Assembly (NCBI GenBank): GCA_041651175.1
Contig: JBAZJT010000006.1
Coordinates: 1-64,000 of the forward strand
Source: Elusimicrobiales bacterium
GTDB lineage: Bacteria; Elusimicrobiota; Elusimicrobia; Elusimicrobiales; Elusimicrobiaceae
Length of the DNA stretch: 64,000 nt
Reading direction: 5' to 3'
Below, one piece after another: positions 51,728 to 60,038 of the stretch. The position numbers and the translations under genes were made by a program. The notes beneath the pieces are model-generated. The model was not told the DNA's origin. It ran no database searches and saw nothing but the letters and a program-made list of their open reading frames with translations. Within the stretch, counting starts at the first letter, position 1. Each line of letters opens with the position of its first letter.

Positions 51728-52021
51728 TCAGCCCCTGCCCTGCGGCGCGGCGGATTTGTCCACTATCATGCCGAAACGTTCCTCGTATTTGCGGATATTA
51801 TCCGCCAGCGCCATCATAAAGCGTTTGGCGTGCGCCGGGCTGGATATGATGCGCGAGCGCAGCTTCGCCTTCGGCTTCGTCGGCTGGAGGAACAGGAAAT
51901 CCATGATGAATTCGGTTTCGGTGTGCGCCACTCCCGCCAAATTCGCGTACGCGCCCTGGGAAATCTGGTCGTCCGCGTCTATTTCAAGCTGCATCGGCTG
52001 CTGCGCTTTTGTGTCTGCCAT
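51728..52021 (-). CDS. DUF3467-like small protein
   Basis: 97 residues: ISQGAYANLAGVAHTETEFIMDFLFLQP followed by SRIISSPAHAKRFMMALADNIRKYEERFG. This is the layout of the DUF3467 family (conserved YAN, S..H...F.LDF), of unknown function. No membrane or signal segments. A small inverted repeat TTCGG-CTTTTT-CCGAA lies upstream (52057-52072). Confidence 0.75.
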   Translation of the reverse strand: MADTKAQQPMQLEIDADDQISQGAYANLAGVAHTETEFIMDFLFLQPTKPKAKLRSRIISSPAHAKRFMMALADNIRKYEERFGMIVDKSAAPQGRG

Positions 52022-52078
52022 AAAACCTCCGTTTGATTAGATGTTAGCACTTTTGATTCGGCTTTTTCCGAACATCAA

Positions 52079-52106
52079 TTGTGCCGCGCGCCTGTTTTTA
52101 TATAAA
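52079..52106 (+). promoter_or_regulatory. Promoter of the serine palmitoyltransferase-like operon
   Basis: TTGTGC (52079-52084), 16-bp spacer, TATAAA (52101-52106). It drives the PLP enzyme and acyltransferase genes. A GC-rich hairpin (GCCCGGCG / CGCCGGGC, 52141-52164) lies in the leader before the Shine-Dalgarno GGAG. Confidence 0.55.
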
Positions 52107-52201
52107 ATAACTGGACAAATACTTCCGGCAGCGGTGGCGGGCCCGGCGTCTCAACGCGCCGGGCGCGGTTTGTGCTTTACGCCGCAAGGATATGGAGACA
52201 A

Positions 52202-53410
52202 ATGGCTGACATATTCACCAAGTGCAGGGAATTCAAAACGGCGAAAGAGCTGGTCAGGCGCGGCGTTTACGGTTACTTCAAGCCTCTTGAATCCGCGCAG
52301 GGGCCGGAAGTGGTGGTGGAAGGCAGGAAAATGATAATGGCCGGCACCAACAACTACCTGGGCCTCGCCGACGACCCGCGCATGAAAAAAGCCGCCGTTG
52401 AAGCCATAACCAAATACGGCACCGGCTGCGCCGGCTCGCGCTTTCTGAACGGCAACACGATTTTCCATAACCAGCTGGAGCAGAAGTTGGCGCGCTTCAA
52501 AAAGCGCGGCGCGGCGCTTATCTACGCCACCGGCTACCAGATGAACATAGGCGTCGTCTCCTGCCTGCTGGGGAAAGACGACGTGGCCGTGGTGGACAAG
52601 CTGGACCATGCCAGCATTCTGGACGGCGTTAAATTTTCCGGGGCGGAGATGAAACGTTTCCGCCACAACGACCCCGCAAATCTGGAGCGCATTCTGGCGG
52701 CCATACCGCCCTCGCGCGGCAAGCTGGTCATCGTGGACGGCGTCTTCAGCATGGAGGGCGACATCTGCCCCCTGCCGGAGATAGCGCGCATCGCCAAAAA
52801 ATACGGCGCGCGGCTTATCGTGGACGATGCGCACGGCACCGGCGTGCTGGGCGAACACGGGCGCGGCACCTGCGAGCATTTCGGACTGGAACACGACGAG
52901 GTGGACCTGATTGTGGGAACCTGCTCCAAGTCTTTCGCCTCGGTGGGCGGCTTTGTGGCGGGCGACAAGGACATCATACATTACATACAGCACAACTCCC
53001 GCTCCATGATATTCTCGGCGGCGCTGCCGGTTTCCTGCGTGGCCACCATCTCCACCGCGATAGACATAATAGAATCCGAGCCGCAGCGCCGCAAAAAACT
53101 CTGGGACAACGCGAAGATGCTCAAGAAAGGGCTGGAGGACGCCGGTTTCACCATCGGCCCCACGGAGACGCCCATAATCCCCGTCATCATCGGCGAGGAT
53201 GCGAAATGCTTCATGATGTGGCGCGCGCTTTACGAGGCCGGGATATTCTCCAACCCGGTGGTCTGCCCGGCGGTGCCGCCGGGGCGCGCGCTGATGCGCG
53301 TTACCCCCATGGCCACCCACACCACCGGGCACATAAAGGCCATTGTGCGCACCTTCGCGGAATGCGCGGAACATATCGGGCTGCGGCCCGCCGCCGGAGC
53401 GCGCAAGTAA
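52202..53410 (+). CDS. Alpha-oxoamine synthase family PLP enzyme, serine palmitoyltransferase-like
   Basis: 402 residues. AGTNNYLGLADDP, GTGCAGSRFLNGN, LIYATGYQMN, IVDGVFSMEGDICPLPEI, VDDAHGTGVLGEHGRGT and the PLP lysine in VGTCSKSFASVGGF define the alpha-oxoamine synthase fold (KBL, BioF, SPT, ALAS). The N-terminal FKTAKELVRRGVYGYFKPLESAQGP-like segment and a GNAT-type acyltransferase gene 13 bp downstream favour SPT over KBL or BioF; no biotin or threonine genes are near. An acyl-CoA or acyl-ACP plus serine would give 3-ketosphinganine. Substrate is inferred. Confidence 0.75.
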   Translation: MADIFTKCREFKTAKELVRRGVYGYFKPLESAQGPEVVVEGRKMIMAGTNNYLGLADDPRMKKAAVEAITKYGTGCAGSRFLNGNTIFHNQLEQKLARFKKRGAALIYATGYQMNIGVVSCLLGKDDVAVVDKLDHASILDGVKFSGAEMKRFRHNDPANLERILAAIPPSRGKLVIVDGVFSMEGDICPLPEIARIAKKYGARLIVDDAHGTGVLGEHGRGTCEHFGLEHDEVDLIVGTCSKSFASVGGFVAGDKDIIHYIQHNSRSMIFSAALPVSCVATISTAIDIIESEPQRRKKLWDNAKMLKKGLEDAGFTIGPTETPIIPVIIGEDAKCFMMWRALYEAGIFSNPVVCPAVPPGRALMRVTPMATHTTGHIKAIVRTFAECAEHIGLRPAAGARK

Positions 53411-53423
53411 ACCGGGAGAGGCG

Positions 53424-54587
53424 ATGCCCGACATTGAAATACGGGAGATTCAGGAGCGCGAAATATCCGCGTTCGTGGATTTCCAGTATGAGCTTTACAA
53501 AAACGACCCGTACTGGATAGGCGACCTCAAAAGCTCGGTCCGGGCGCTGTTATCCCTCTCCCACCCCTTCTGGAAACATGCCGAGCGCAAACTGTGGCTG
53601 GCGTGCCGCCAGGGCCGCCCGGTTGCCCGCATAGCCGCCATAATCAACCAGACCCATAACGATTTTCACAATGAAAAAACCGGCTTTTTCGGCTTTTTTG
53701 AGACGGCAAACGACGCCGAAGCCGCCCGCGCGCTGGTCCTCAAGGCGGAAGGCTGGCTGAAGGAAAGCGGAATGGACAGGATGCGCGGCCCCGTGAACCC
53801 GTCCACAAACGACATGTGCGGGCTGCTCATTTCCGGCTTTGACTCGTATCCTAAGGTGATGATGCCTTACAACCCGCCTTATTACGGGGAAATGCTGGAG
53901 GGCTGCGGCCTGTCCAAAATAAAAGACCTGCACGCCTATATCCGGTTTTCCGAGCAGCCGCTTTCCGAGCGGATAGAGAAGATAATCTCCCGCATACAGA
54001 CGCGCAAGGACTGGCGCGCGAGAGAGATCCGCCTGTCCGACTTGGGCCGCGAACTGGAAACCGTGCGCGAAATCTACAACGACGCCTGGAGCGAGAACTG
54101 GGGATTCGTGCCTATTTCGCGCGAGGAAATGGCCTTCGCCGCAAAAGAACTGCGCCCCGTGTTAAAACCCAAATACGGCTGCATCATAGAAGTGGACAAC
54201 AGGCCCGCCGCCTTCAGCATAGTCTTGCCGGACATCAACCAGGCGCTGCGCCCGCTGCGCGGCGAGCTTAACCCGCTGAATTTCATAAAACTGCTTGTGG
54301 AAATGCGCCGCATCAGGCAAAGCCGGCTGCTGATGCTGGGGGTCAGAAAAGAATTCCGCAGCCGGGGCTTTGAGCTGATTCTCATAAAACACGCCATAAA
54401 CACCGCGCGCGAGTGCGGCTGGCTGCACGGCGAGCTTTCCTGGATACTGGAAGACAATTATAAAATCATCTCCGTCATAGAGGAAATCGGCGGCAGGCTT
54501 TACAAAAAATACCGGATTTACTCAAAAGAGTTCTACGAACAGCCCCCCATGCTGCGCCCGGAAATATCGTCGTCGCAGTTTTTCTGA
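53424..54587 (+). CDS. Large GNAT-fold N-acyltransferase (YghO-like)
   Basis: 387 residues. IAAIINQTHNDFHNEKTGFF, RGPVNPSTNDMCGLLISGFD, then MPYNPPYYGEMLEGCGLSKI and a C-terminal GNAT core (RLLMLGVRKEFRSRGFELILIKHAIN). This layout matches the YghO-type acyltransferases, some of which have been linked to bacterial ceramide synthesis (my recollection, to be checked). The pair with the PLP enzyme is 13 bp apart with GGGAGAGG, so one operon. Confidence 0.65.
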   Translation: MPDIEIREIQEREISAFVDFQYELYKNDPYWIGDLKSSVRALLSLSHPFWKHAERKLWLACRQGRPVARIAAIINQTHNDFHNEKTGFFGFFETANDAEAARALVLKAEGWLKESGMDRMRGPVNPSTNDMCGLLISGFDSYPKVMMPYNPPYYGEMLEGCGLSKIKDLHAYIRFSEQPLSERIEKIISRIQTRKDWRAREIRLSDLGRELETVREIYNDAWSENWGFVPISREEMAFAAKELRPVLKPKYGCIIEVDNRPAAFSIVLPDINQALRPLRGELNPLNFIKLLVEMRRIRQSRLLMLGVRKEFRSRGFELILIKHAINTARECGWLHGELSWILEDNYKIISVIEEIGGRLYKKYRIYSKEFYEQPPMLRPEISSSQFF

Positions 54588-54676
54588 AAAACCCCCGCAA
54601 AAATTCGTGTTTTCCTCATTCCCCCGCAACCGCCCCGCATAGGACCTTTGGCCCATGACAGAAACTCCCCCGCCGC

Positions 54677-54745
54677 TATACTATCGGTGAGAATCCGCGC
54701 AGGACGCAGACGGCGCACACGGGAAACAAACGCGGATTATCACCG
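54677..54745 (+). promoter_or_regulatory. Promoter -10 and hairpin leader of the metallopeptidase gene
   Basis: TATACT at 54677-54682 is a candidate -10. Just after it CGGTGA-GA-ATCCGCG (54685-54699) pairs with CGCGGAT-TA-TCACCG (54731-54745), enclosing a 31-nt loop, and GGGAG directly abuts the stem at 54745. The ribosome site would thus be exposed or masked by folding. It does not match a riboswitch class I know. Confidence 0.4.
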
Positions 54746-54754
54746 GGAGAGCGT

Positions 54755-55489
54755 ATGACCATGAATTTGAGGACGGCTTTGCGGTTGTGGCTGCCGAGTG
54801 CGGCTTGCTCCGCGGTTATGGCGTTGATAGCGGCGGGAACAGCCTCCGCCCAGGATGTTCCGGACCCCGCAAACCCGACATGGGATGATTCCGCGGTTTC
54901 CATCACCGGCGAGGATACCATAAAAAGCGAGGATGCCGAGAAATTCACCAAGGATTTCGGCGAAGGCGCTGATTTCTTCGGAGGCGGAGGAGGCGGGCAG
55001 GGCGGCGACGGCGGTGGCGGCGGTGGCGGGGGAGGCGGTGGCGGAGGAGTCGCGGCAGCATTTGATTCCGGAGGAGGCGGTGGCGGTGGCGGCGACGGAG
55101 CGGGGGGCAATCTCAAGCAGGCCGTAATGAAAATCCTGGAAAAAAACGCCAACAGCGGCGGCCAGGACAAGAGTCTTTTTAAAAAGATGCTCAGCGCATG
55201 GAAAAAAGGGGTAACCGTCACCAAACCCAAAGGCGGTGAGGGTGGGGGGATGTGCCAGAAGCAGGGCGCGCTGGCCTTCACCATAGTGGGCCAGCCGAAG
55301 ATATTCATGTGCAACACAGCGCTTGCCAAATCCGAAAAGGACAAGCAGCAGATTTTGATACACGAGGCCGTGCATGTCGTGGGCCACAGCAACGAATGCC
55401 TTGCCACCAAGATAGAGCGCAAAGCCATGCGCTCCGTGGGCAAAACCCCGTTTGAAAACGGCTACGTCCAGCAGTGCGGCTCCCAATAA
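54755..55489 (+). CDS. Secreted small zinc metallopeptidase with poly-glycine linker
   Basis: 244 residues: signal peptide ending ASA-Q (about 32), an acidic segment, a Gly-rich linker (about 75-118, with up to eight or nine Gly in a row), and a C-terminal catalytic domain with HEAVHVVGH: His203, Glu204, His207 and His211. Four cysteines (167, 186, 215, 241) could form two disulfides. HExxHxxGH differs from the metzincin form HExxHxxGxxH, so family is unassigned. Poly-Gly may be a length-variable tract. Confidence 0.7.
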   Translation: MTMNLRTALRLWLPSAACSAVMALIAAGTASAQDVPDPANPTWDDSAVSITGEDTIKSEDAEKFTKDFGEGADFFGGGGGGQGGDGGGGGGGGGGGGGVAAAFDSGGGGGGGGDGAGGNLKQAVMKILEKNANSGGQDKSLFKKMLSAWKKGVTVTKPKGGEGGGMCQKQGALAFTIVGQPKIFMCNTALAKSEKDKQQILIHEAVHVVGHSNECLATKIERKAMRSVGKTPFENGYVQQCGSQ

Positions 55490-55507
55490 GACCGGCTGCG
55501 TCCAGGC

Positions 55508-55537
55508 GGAAAACCCCTTTTCCCGGAGGGGTTTTTC
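55508..55537. terminator. Hairpin terminator between metallopeptidase and Xer genes
   Basis: AAAACCCC-TTTTCCCGG-AGGGGTTTTT: a GC stem flanked by A and T runs, so it can end transcription in both directions between two convergent genes. Confidence 0.8.
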
Positions 55538-55558
55538 GCTTTTCCGGGGGGAACCGGG

Positions 55559-56437
55559 TCAGCGGGGATGGTATTTGTCGCGCAGGCGCTTGAGATCGGA
55601 ACGGTCAAGATGAGTGTAAATCTGGGTGGTGGACAGGCTGCTGTGCCCCAGCATTTCCTGAAGCGAACGCAAATCCGCCCCCCCTTCCAGCAAATGCGTG
55701 GCAAAAGTGTGCCGGAACAGGTGGGGATGGATTTTCTTTTCCAAGCCGGCGGCGCGGCCCAGCGCGGCAATATCCTTCCACACCTGCACCCGGCTTAATT
55801 TTCGCCCGGATTTATTCAGAAATATCTCGGAACCGCAGCTTTTGCCGGAAAAACGCTCGGCCCGCGCGCGCAGATAAGCCGCAACCGCCGCCAGCGCGCG
55901 CGCGTGCACCGGCACCATTCGCTCCTTGCCGCCTTTGCCGCGCAGCAGAATCCAGCCGCGCTCCGCGTCCAGCGATTCAAGCGGCAGGTTTATAAGCTCG
56001 GATATGCGCGCGCCGCCGGCGTAAAACAATTCCACTATGGCGCGCGTGCGCAGCGAATGGAAATCGTCTGCCGGGAACGATAACAGCTTCTGCATCTCCC
56101 CGCGCGTCAGCCAGTGCGGGATGGTGGCGGGCAAATGCGGCATTTTGAACCTGCCCGTAGGGTCCCTGACGATTTTTCCCTCCACGGCCAGATAGCGGTA
56201 GAAGGCCCTGATTGATTCCATTTTGCGGAACACGCTCCGCGCCGACAGCCGCCCGCGCGAGCGCAGCTGCCACAGGTATTCTTCCAGCCGGCGGGGGGAA
56301 AGGGAGGCGGGGTCGCTGTCGCCGCACCAGAGCAGGAAATCGCGCGCGTCGCGCCGGTAGGCGTCTATCGTATTCGGCGAATAAGCCCGCTCCAGCGCGA
56401 GATGCCGCCTGAAATCATTCAGCAGGGCGCTGTTCAC
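55559..56437 (-). CDS. xerC: Tyrosine recombinase, XerC/XerD-like
   Basis: 292 residues. N-terminal SAM-like domain (LALERAYSPNTIDAYRRDARDFL), catalytic Arg in AGGARISELINLPLES, Lys in RGKGGKERMVPV, HLFRHTFATHLLEGGADLRSLQEMLGHSSLSTTQIYTHLD (H-R, H and the Tyr nucleophile). Complete core-genome Xer, resolves chromosome dimers at dif. XerC or XerD cannot be told apart from this sequence. Its start overlaps the PilP-like gene by 23 nt. Confidence 0.9.
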   Translation of the reverse strand: MNSALLNDFRRHLALERAYSPNTIDAYRRDARDFLLWCGDSDPASLSPRRLEEYLWQLRSRGRLSARSVFRKMESIRAFYRYLAVEGKIVRDPTGRFKMPHLPATIPHWLTRGEMQKLLSFPADDFHSLRTRAIVELFYAGGARISELINLPLESLDAERGWILLRGKGGKERMVPVHARALAAVAAYLRARAERFSGKSCGSEIFLNKSGRKLSRVQVWKDIAALGRAAGLEKKIHPHLFRHTFATHLLEGGADLRSLQEMLGHSSLSTTQIYTHLDRSDLKRLRDKYHPR

Positions 56438-56873
56438 CGGGGACCGCCTTGCGCGGCATTCTGCGCTCTATGATTTTTCCGTTGAGGTCCAGGCGCACCC
56501 TGTCGGGATATATCTTGAGCACCTTCAAATTCTTGAAAACCCTGCCCTCGGTCAAAAGCACGCCGTTTATGCTGACCATGGGGCTGGTCCTGGACCACAC
56601 AATGCCGTTTACGGAAAGGCCGGCAAGCTCGTTTTTTACGATCTTGGCCTGCCGGGTCGCGGTGGAAATCTCCACTTCCACAACCATATACTCAAAAATA
56701 TTGCGCATTCCCGGCGGCAGCTGATAGTCCCTCACTTCCGGCGGCTCCTCTATTTTTTCAATGGCGGCGGCCTCGCCCGTATCGGTTATCGGGCGGGAAA
56801 AGTAAACCATGGCCGCCCCCAGCGCGAGGACTGCGGCCAGCGGAATTATCCGCTGCACTGCGGCAATATTCAT
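56415..56873 (-). CDS. PilP/GspC-like type IV pilus or secretion protein
   Basis: 152 residues: membrane anchor (IIPLAAVLALGAAMVYFS), a linker, then a beta domain (LAGLSVNGIVWSRTSPMVSINGVLLTEG). The motif xLxGI(V)xxx..xxxINGxxxxxGxxV resembles PilP/GspC/GspB periplasmic HR domains. It overlaps the PilO-like gene stop (ATGA) and precedes xerC. Likely aligns the inner membrane complex with the secretin. Confidence 0.65.
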   Translation of the reverse strand: MNIAAVQRIIPLAAVLALGAAMVYFSRPITDTGEAAAIEKIEEPPEVRDYQLPPGMRNIFEYMVVEVEISTATRQAKIVKNELAGLSVNGIVWSRTSPMVSINGVLLTEGRVFKNLKVLKIYPDRVRLDLNGKIIERRMPRKAVPGEQRPAE

Positions 56874-57820
56874 CGCCCGCCCTCCTCGTCAACGATTACC
56901 CGCCTGCCGGAAGCGGGGGCGCTGCCGCGCACGACAGCCGGCTCGTCCGCGGCGAATTTGGCCGGAACCGCGTTTCCCCCGCCAGATCCCGCCCCTGCGG
57001 AGGGATTTTTTTCGGACACCGGCTGAATATCCTCGGCGAATTTAGCGGGCAGCGCTTTGCCGGGCGCGGCGGCGGGCGCCGCAACCGGCGCGGGCCTGGC
57101 AATTTCCGCTTTTCCGCGCGCGGGGCGGCTGCCGGCGGGTCCGGCGGGCGGAGAAACCGCCGCGGTGGATTTAACAACCGCGCTCTTTGCGTCCGGGGCC
57201 GGAGCCTGCGCGGCTGGTTTCTGCGGCTCCGGAGGAGCGTGCGCGGCCCTGGAGGAGCCCTGCTTTTTCTTCTCCGCCGGGACCAGCAGCAGCATGGCCA
57301 TGTCAAGCGTCATCACGCAGCCGTTCAGGGCGCCGCAATTGACGCCGATATCGGATATGTGGACTTTCTCCCGCCGGTTCTGCATCACGCCCACCAGCCG
57401 CTGTATGTCCGTGAATCTGCCGGAAATCGTGGCCTTGATGGAAAGCTTCTGCAGATTTTTGTCCGGGTTTCCGCTCAGCGAGGGCGAAATGCCGCTGATG
57501 GCGACGCCGTTGCGCTCGGCAAGCTCGCGCAAATCGGAGACCCATTGCAGAAACTCCGTCTTGCCGGACATGCGCTCCTGATACACCTTCAAAGTTTCCC
57601 GTATGGCGGCATTGGCGCGCAGCAGGTCGTATTTGGATTTTTCCTGGATATATTTACTGTTCAATTCCTCCACCCTGAAATACAGCGGCAGCCCGGCGCC
57701 GCCAAGCCCGGCGGCGGCTATAAGGAGAACCACCAGCGGCCTGAAAACCGTCGTTTTCTGAAGCAACGGCAGCACCTGGCCGCCTATCTGTTCAAGCACC
57801 GGACTTGTTTTTTTGTCCAT
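56870..57820 (-). CDS. PilO-like type IV pilus inner-membrane protein with long C-terminal tail
   Basis: 316 residues. N-terminal membrane helix (VVLLIAAAGLGGAGLPLYF), coiled coil, and a ferredoxin-like domain (VAISGISPSLSGN...LSIKATISGRFTDIQRLVGVMQ) typical of PilO. A Pro/Ala-rich tail of about 120 residues follows that PilO usually lacks. ATG lies 1 bp from the PilM/N-like stop. Partner of the fused PilMN-like protein. Confidence 0.7.
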   Translation of the reverse strand: MDKKTSPVLEQIGGQVLPLLQKTTVFRPLVVLLIAAAGLGGAGLPLYFRVEELNSKYIQEKSKYDLLRANAAIRETLKVYQERMSGKTEFLQWVSDLRELAERNGVAISGISPSLSGNPDKNLQKLSIKATISGRFTDIQRLVGVMQNRREKVHISDIGVNCGALNGCVMTLDMAMLLLVPAEKKKQGSSRAAHAPPEPQKPAAQAPAPDAKSAVVKSTAAVSPPAGPAGSRPARGKAEIARPAPVAAPAAAPGKALPAKFAEDIQPVSEKNPSAGAGSGGGNAVPAKFAADEPAVVRGSAPASGRRVIVDEEGGR

Positions 57821-59338
57821 TTATTTTGCCGTCAGGGAGATGGACGCCTGTATCTCCTCTCCGCTCTTTATAAGCTGTATGGAGTTGACCGCTATTTTGC
57901 GGAATGTCCTGGACAGTTCCGGCGATTCCCGCAGGCGGTTCAGGAAAATCTCAACCTCGTCCTCCGGCTTGTTTTTGCCGCTGCTTCTGGCGGCTATGAG
58001 AAGGCTTACGGAAGGGGGGGTGCGTTTTTTGGTCCAGACCTCGTCCTTGCCGACAAAGTTTACTATGCGCACGTCGGGGGTAAGGAGCTTGCCTATGTTT
58101 TCCATCATGGCGCACCACTGGACCCTGCCGGTGAACAGCTCGCTCATGGGGGCAATCTGCGCGCGCAGATTGCTGTTGTTTGAGGCCATCTCGCCCACGG
58201 ACAGGCCGGCCAGCTGGGGATCCTGGTTATTCACCGCCTGCTGCAGGCGCACGTTTTTTTCTATCTGCAGCGTATGACCGTACATGAAAAGCAACGTGCT
58301 AAGCACTATGATTGTGGTGATTAAAGCCTCAAGATACGGGAATGTCATCGCCACTGAAACGGGTTTATGCCCGCCGCGCGCCATATCCATCACCACGGTG
58401 TCCGTGTCAATAGCGCCAAGCGCCAACCCGAAAGCTATGGTGCTGCCGTCATACGGCATCCCGGCGGAGCCGCGGCAGGGCAGGGCTGTCATTTCCGCCA
58501 GCGCGGGGGCGATGGAATCGGCTGCCGCGCCCTGAACCGCTATATGGCTGATTCCGGAAAAGGAGAATTGCTTCTGCGCGTAGGTGATAAAACTCTGCGC
58601 CACCGGGAACAGCGCCGCTGCGCTGTCTTTTTTCCCGGACGGAACCAGCTGCCAGGCCAGCGGAACCGTCCCCAGCGCCAGAGCGACCAGCGTTTTTTCC
58701 GGCCCGCTTATTATCCGTATCTCGGGCAGCTTTCCGGCGGAAGGCGGCAACTGGTGCCACGACGCGCGCAGCGCCGACATGGCGCCGGCCTCAACCCGGA
58801 CAATCCTGATGCCCAGCTTGTCAAAAGCCTCGGTAATCGGGGAAAGCACCGTTTTCTTGGCCGCGCACATCAGAACATAATTCTGCTCGTTTATCTGGCA
58901 GGCGGTCCAGTCCCTGGCCATTGCCGCCGAATGCAGGAATTCCGCGCGCGGATTGTCGGACACCAGGGCGTCTATTTCCAGATGCTTGCCCGGCCTGAAG
59001 GAGGTGGCAAACGCGTAATAAAACACCGCCGCGTCTTTGACCCCCGCCGAAGCCAGCTCCGGCAGCGACAGGAACCAGCCGCCCAGTTTGGCCGGAAGAG
59101 AGCGTTTGCCGTACTCCGGCAGGCTGGACATATCGGCGGCTTCCGCAGTGGCCGGAAAAATCTCGCGCAGATACGCTTGCAGCGGCTTGTCGCCAAGCGG
59201 GCCGCTGAAGCTGGATATGACCTTTATCCCGCGGAATTCGGCGGCCACGCGGCAGACGAAGATTTCCCCGCCGTCAATGTAAATTCCGACCCCGCGGTGG
59301 AATTTGGCCAGCGCGTCGCGAAAAGACAGTTTAGCCAT
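57821..59338 (-). CDS. PilM-PilN-like fusion protein
   Basis: 505 residues. The first about 325 resemble actin-like PilM (VGIYIDGGEIFVCRVA, AFDKLGIRIVRVEAG, then IAFGLALGAID), and the C-terminal about 180 resemble PilN: a membrane helix (LITTIIVLSTLLFMYGHTLQ) plus a coiled/beta domain containing MENIGKLLTPDVRIVNF. In most bacteria these are two proteins. PilO- and PilP-like genes follow, so the unit is pilMN-pilO-pilP-xerC. Probably forms the type IV pilus alignment complex. Confidence 0.65.
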   Translation of the reverse strand: MAKLSFRDALAKFHRGVGIYIDGGEIFVCRVAAEFRGIKVISSFSGPLGDKPLQAYLREIFPATAEAADMSSLPEYGKRSLPAKLGGWFLSLPELASAGVKDAAVFYYAFATSFRPGKHLEIDALVSDNPRAEFLHSAAMARDWTACQINEQNYVLMCAAKKTVLSPITEAFDKLGIRIVRVEAGAMSALRASWHQLPPSAGKLPEIRIISGPEKTLVALALGTVPLAWQLVPSGKKDSAAALFPVAQSFITYAQKQFSFSGISHIAVQGAAADSIAPALAEMTALPCRGSAGMPYDGSTIAFGLALGAIDTDTVVMDMARGGHKPVSVAMTFPYLEALITTIIVLSTLLFMYGHTLQIEKNVRLQQAVNNQDPQLAGLSVGEMASNNSNLRAQIAPMSELFTGRVQWCAMMENIGKLLTPDVRIVNFVGKDEVWTKKRTPPSVSLLIAARSSGKNKPEDEVEIFLNRLRESPELSRTFRKIAVNSIQLIKSGEEIQASISLTAK

Positions 59339-59400
59339 CGGAGCCCATCTAAAATTCCCGTGTTTCGCCGCAGCCGCCGGCTTGGCGGCAAGCGGGATTT

Positions 59401-59566
59401 TTAACCTGAAAGTTTCAGTTGGCTGCGGGATTCGGCGAAAAACCGCTTCATACTGCCTTCACAAAATTATCCTTTCGCGCTGTGAAGCACGCGCGGATAA
59501 TTTTGTCCGGCATTATCTCGCGCTTTTTCGCCCCGGTCCTCGCACCAACTGAAACTTTCAGGTTAA
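59401..59566 (-). repeat. Palindromic intergenic element, family A copy 4 (most symmetric)
   Basis: 166 bp with perfect 22-bp inverted ends that read TTAACCTGAAAGTTTCAG inward from both sides, flanked outside by T-rich sequence; TTAA at each end could be the 4-bp target duplication. Inner arms CACAAAATTATCC / GGATAATTTTGT. It lies between the PilM start and the PTS EIIB stop (8 bp away), both on the minus strand. Confidence 0.88.
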
Positions 59567-59573
59567 CAGGCGT

Positions 59574-60038
59574 TCAGAGCGCCCTGGCGATATCCTCCGG
59601 CGCGTCGCCTGGGACGGCGCGGCCTTCCAGCTTTATGCCGCGCGCGGATATGGCTTTCAGCGCGGCCTTGTCGGCCTCGCTTAAAAAAATGGCGCGCCCT
59701 ATCTGCGCCTTGCCCACGGCATGATGCATTCCGCCGACATTGACGCTTTCAAAACCGACTCCCAGTTCCGCCAGCCGGGCCACTTCCGCGGGCCCCGGGG
59801 TCAGCACCAACGTTTCGCCGCCGCCCGCCCCGGCTTTCAGATACTGTGCCGCCTCGCCTACGGTCAGCACCTTCAGCGCGATTTCCTCCTGAAGCGATAT
59901 GCGCATCAGAATCTTGCGCGTCTCGTCCGCGGCGGCGTCGTCGGAGACCACCACCACCTCATCGCTTCCGAGAAAAGGCAGCCAGCCCTGCACCACCTGC
60001 CCGTGAACCAGCCTGTCGTCTATTCTGGTGAATATCAT
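59574..60038 (-). CDS. Mannose-family PTS EIIB component
   Basis: 154 residues. TRIDDRLVHGQVV carries the active His12 as in ManX/AgaB-type EIIB (mannose/fructose/sorbose family). Receives phosphate from EIIA. Stops 8 bp from the family A element. No EIIC or EIID membrane component is nearby, so the pair may be regulatory. Confidence 0.88.
   Translation of the reverse strand: MIFTRIDDRLVHGQVVQGWLPFLGSDEVVVVSDDAAADETRKILMRISLQEEIALKVLTVGEAAQYLKAGAGGGETLVLTPGPAEVARLAELGVGFESVNVGGMHHAVGKAQIGRAIFLSEADKAALKAISARGIKLEGRAVPGDAPEDIARAL

Noticed and set aside
54685..54745. c-di-GMP (GEMM) riboswitch
   Set aside because: GGACGC and CACGGGAAAC pieces are present but in the wrong order and the region is too short.
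162..59566. CRISPR array from the repeated intergenic sequences
   Set aside because: Copies are 160-210 bp, dispersed singly and palindromic; no regular spacers or cas genes.
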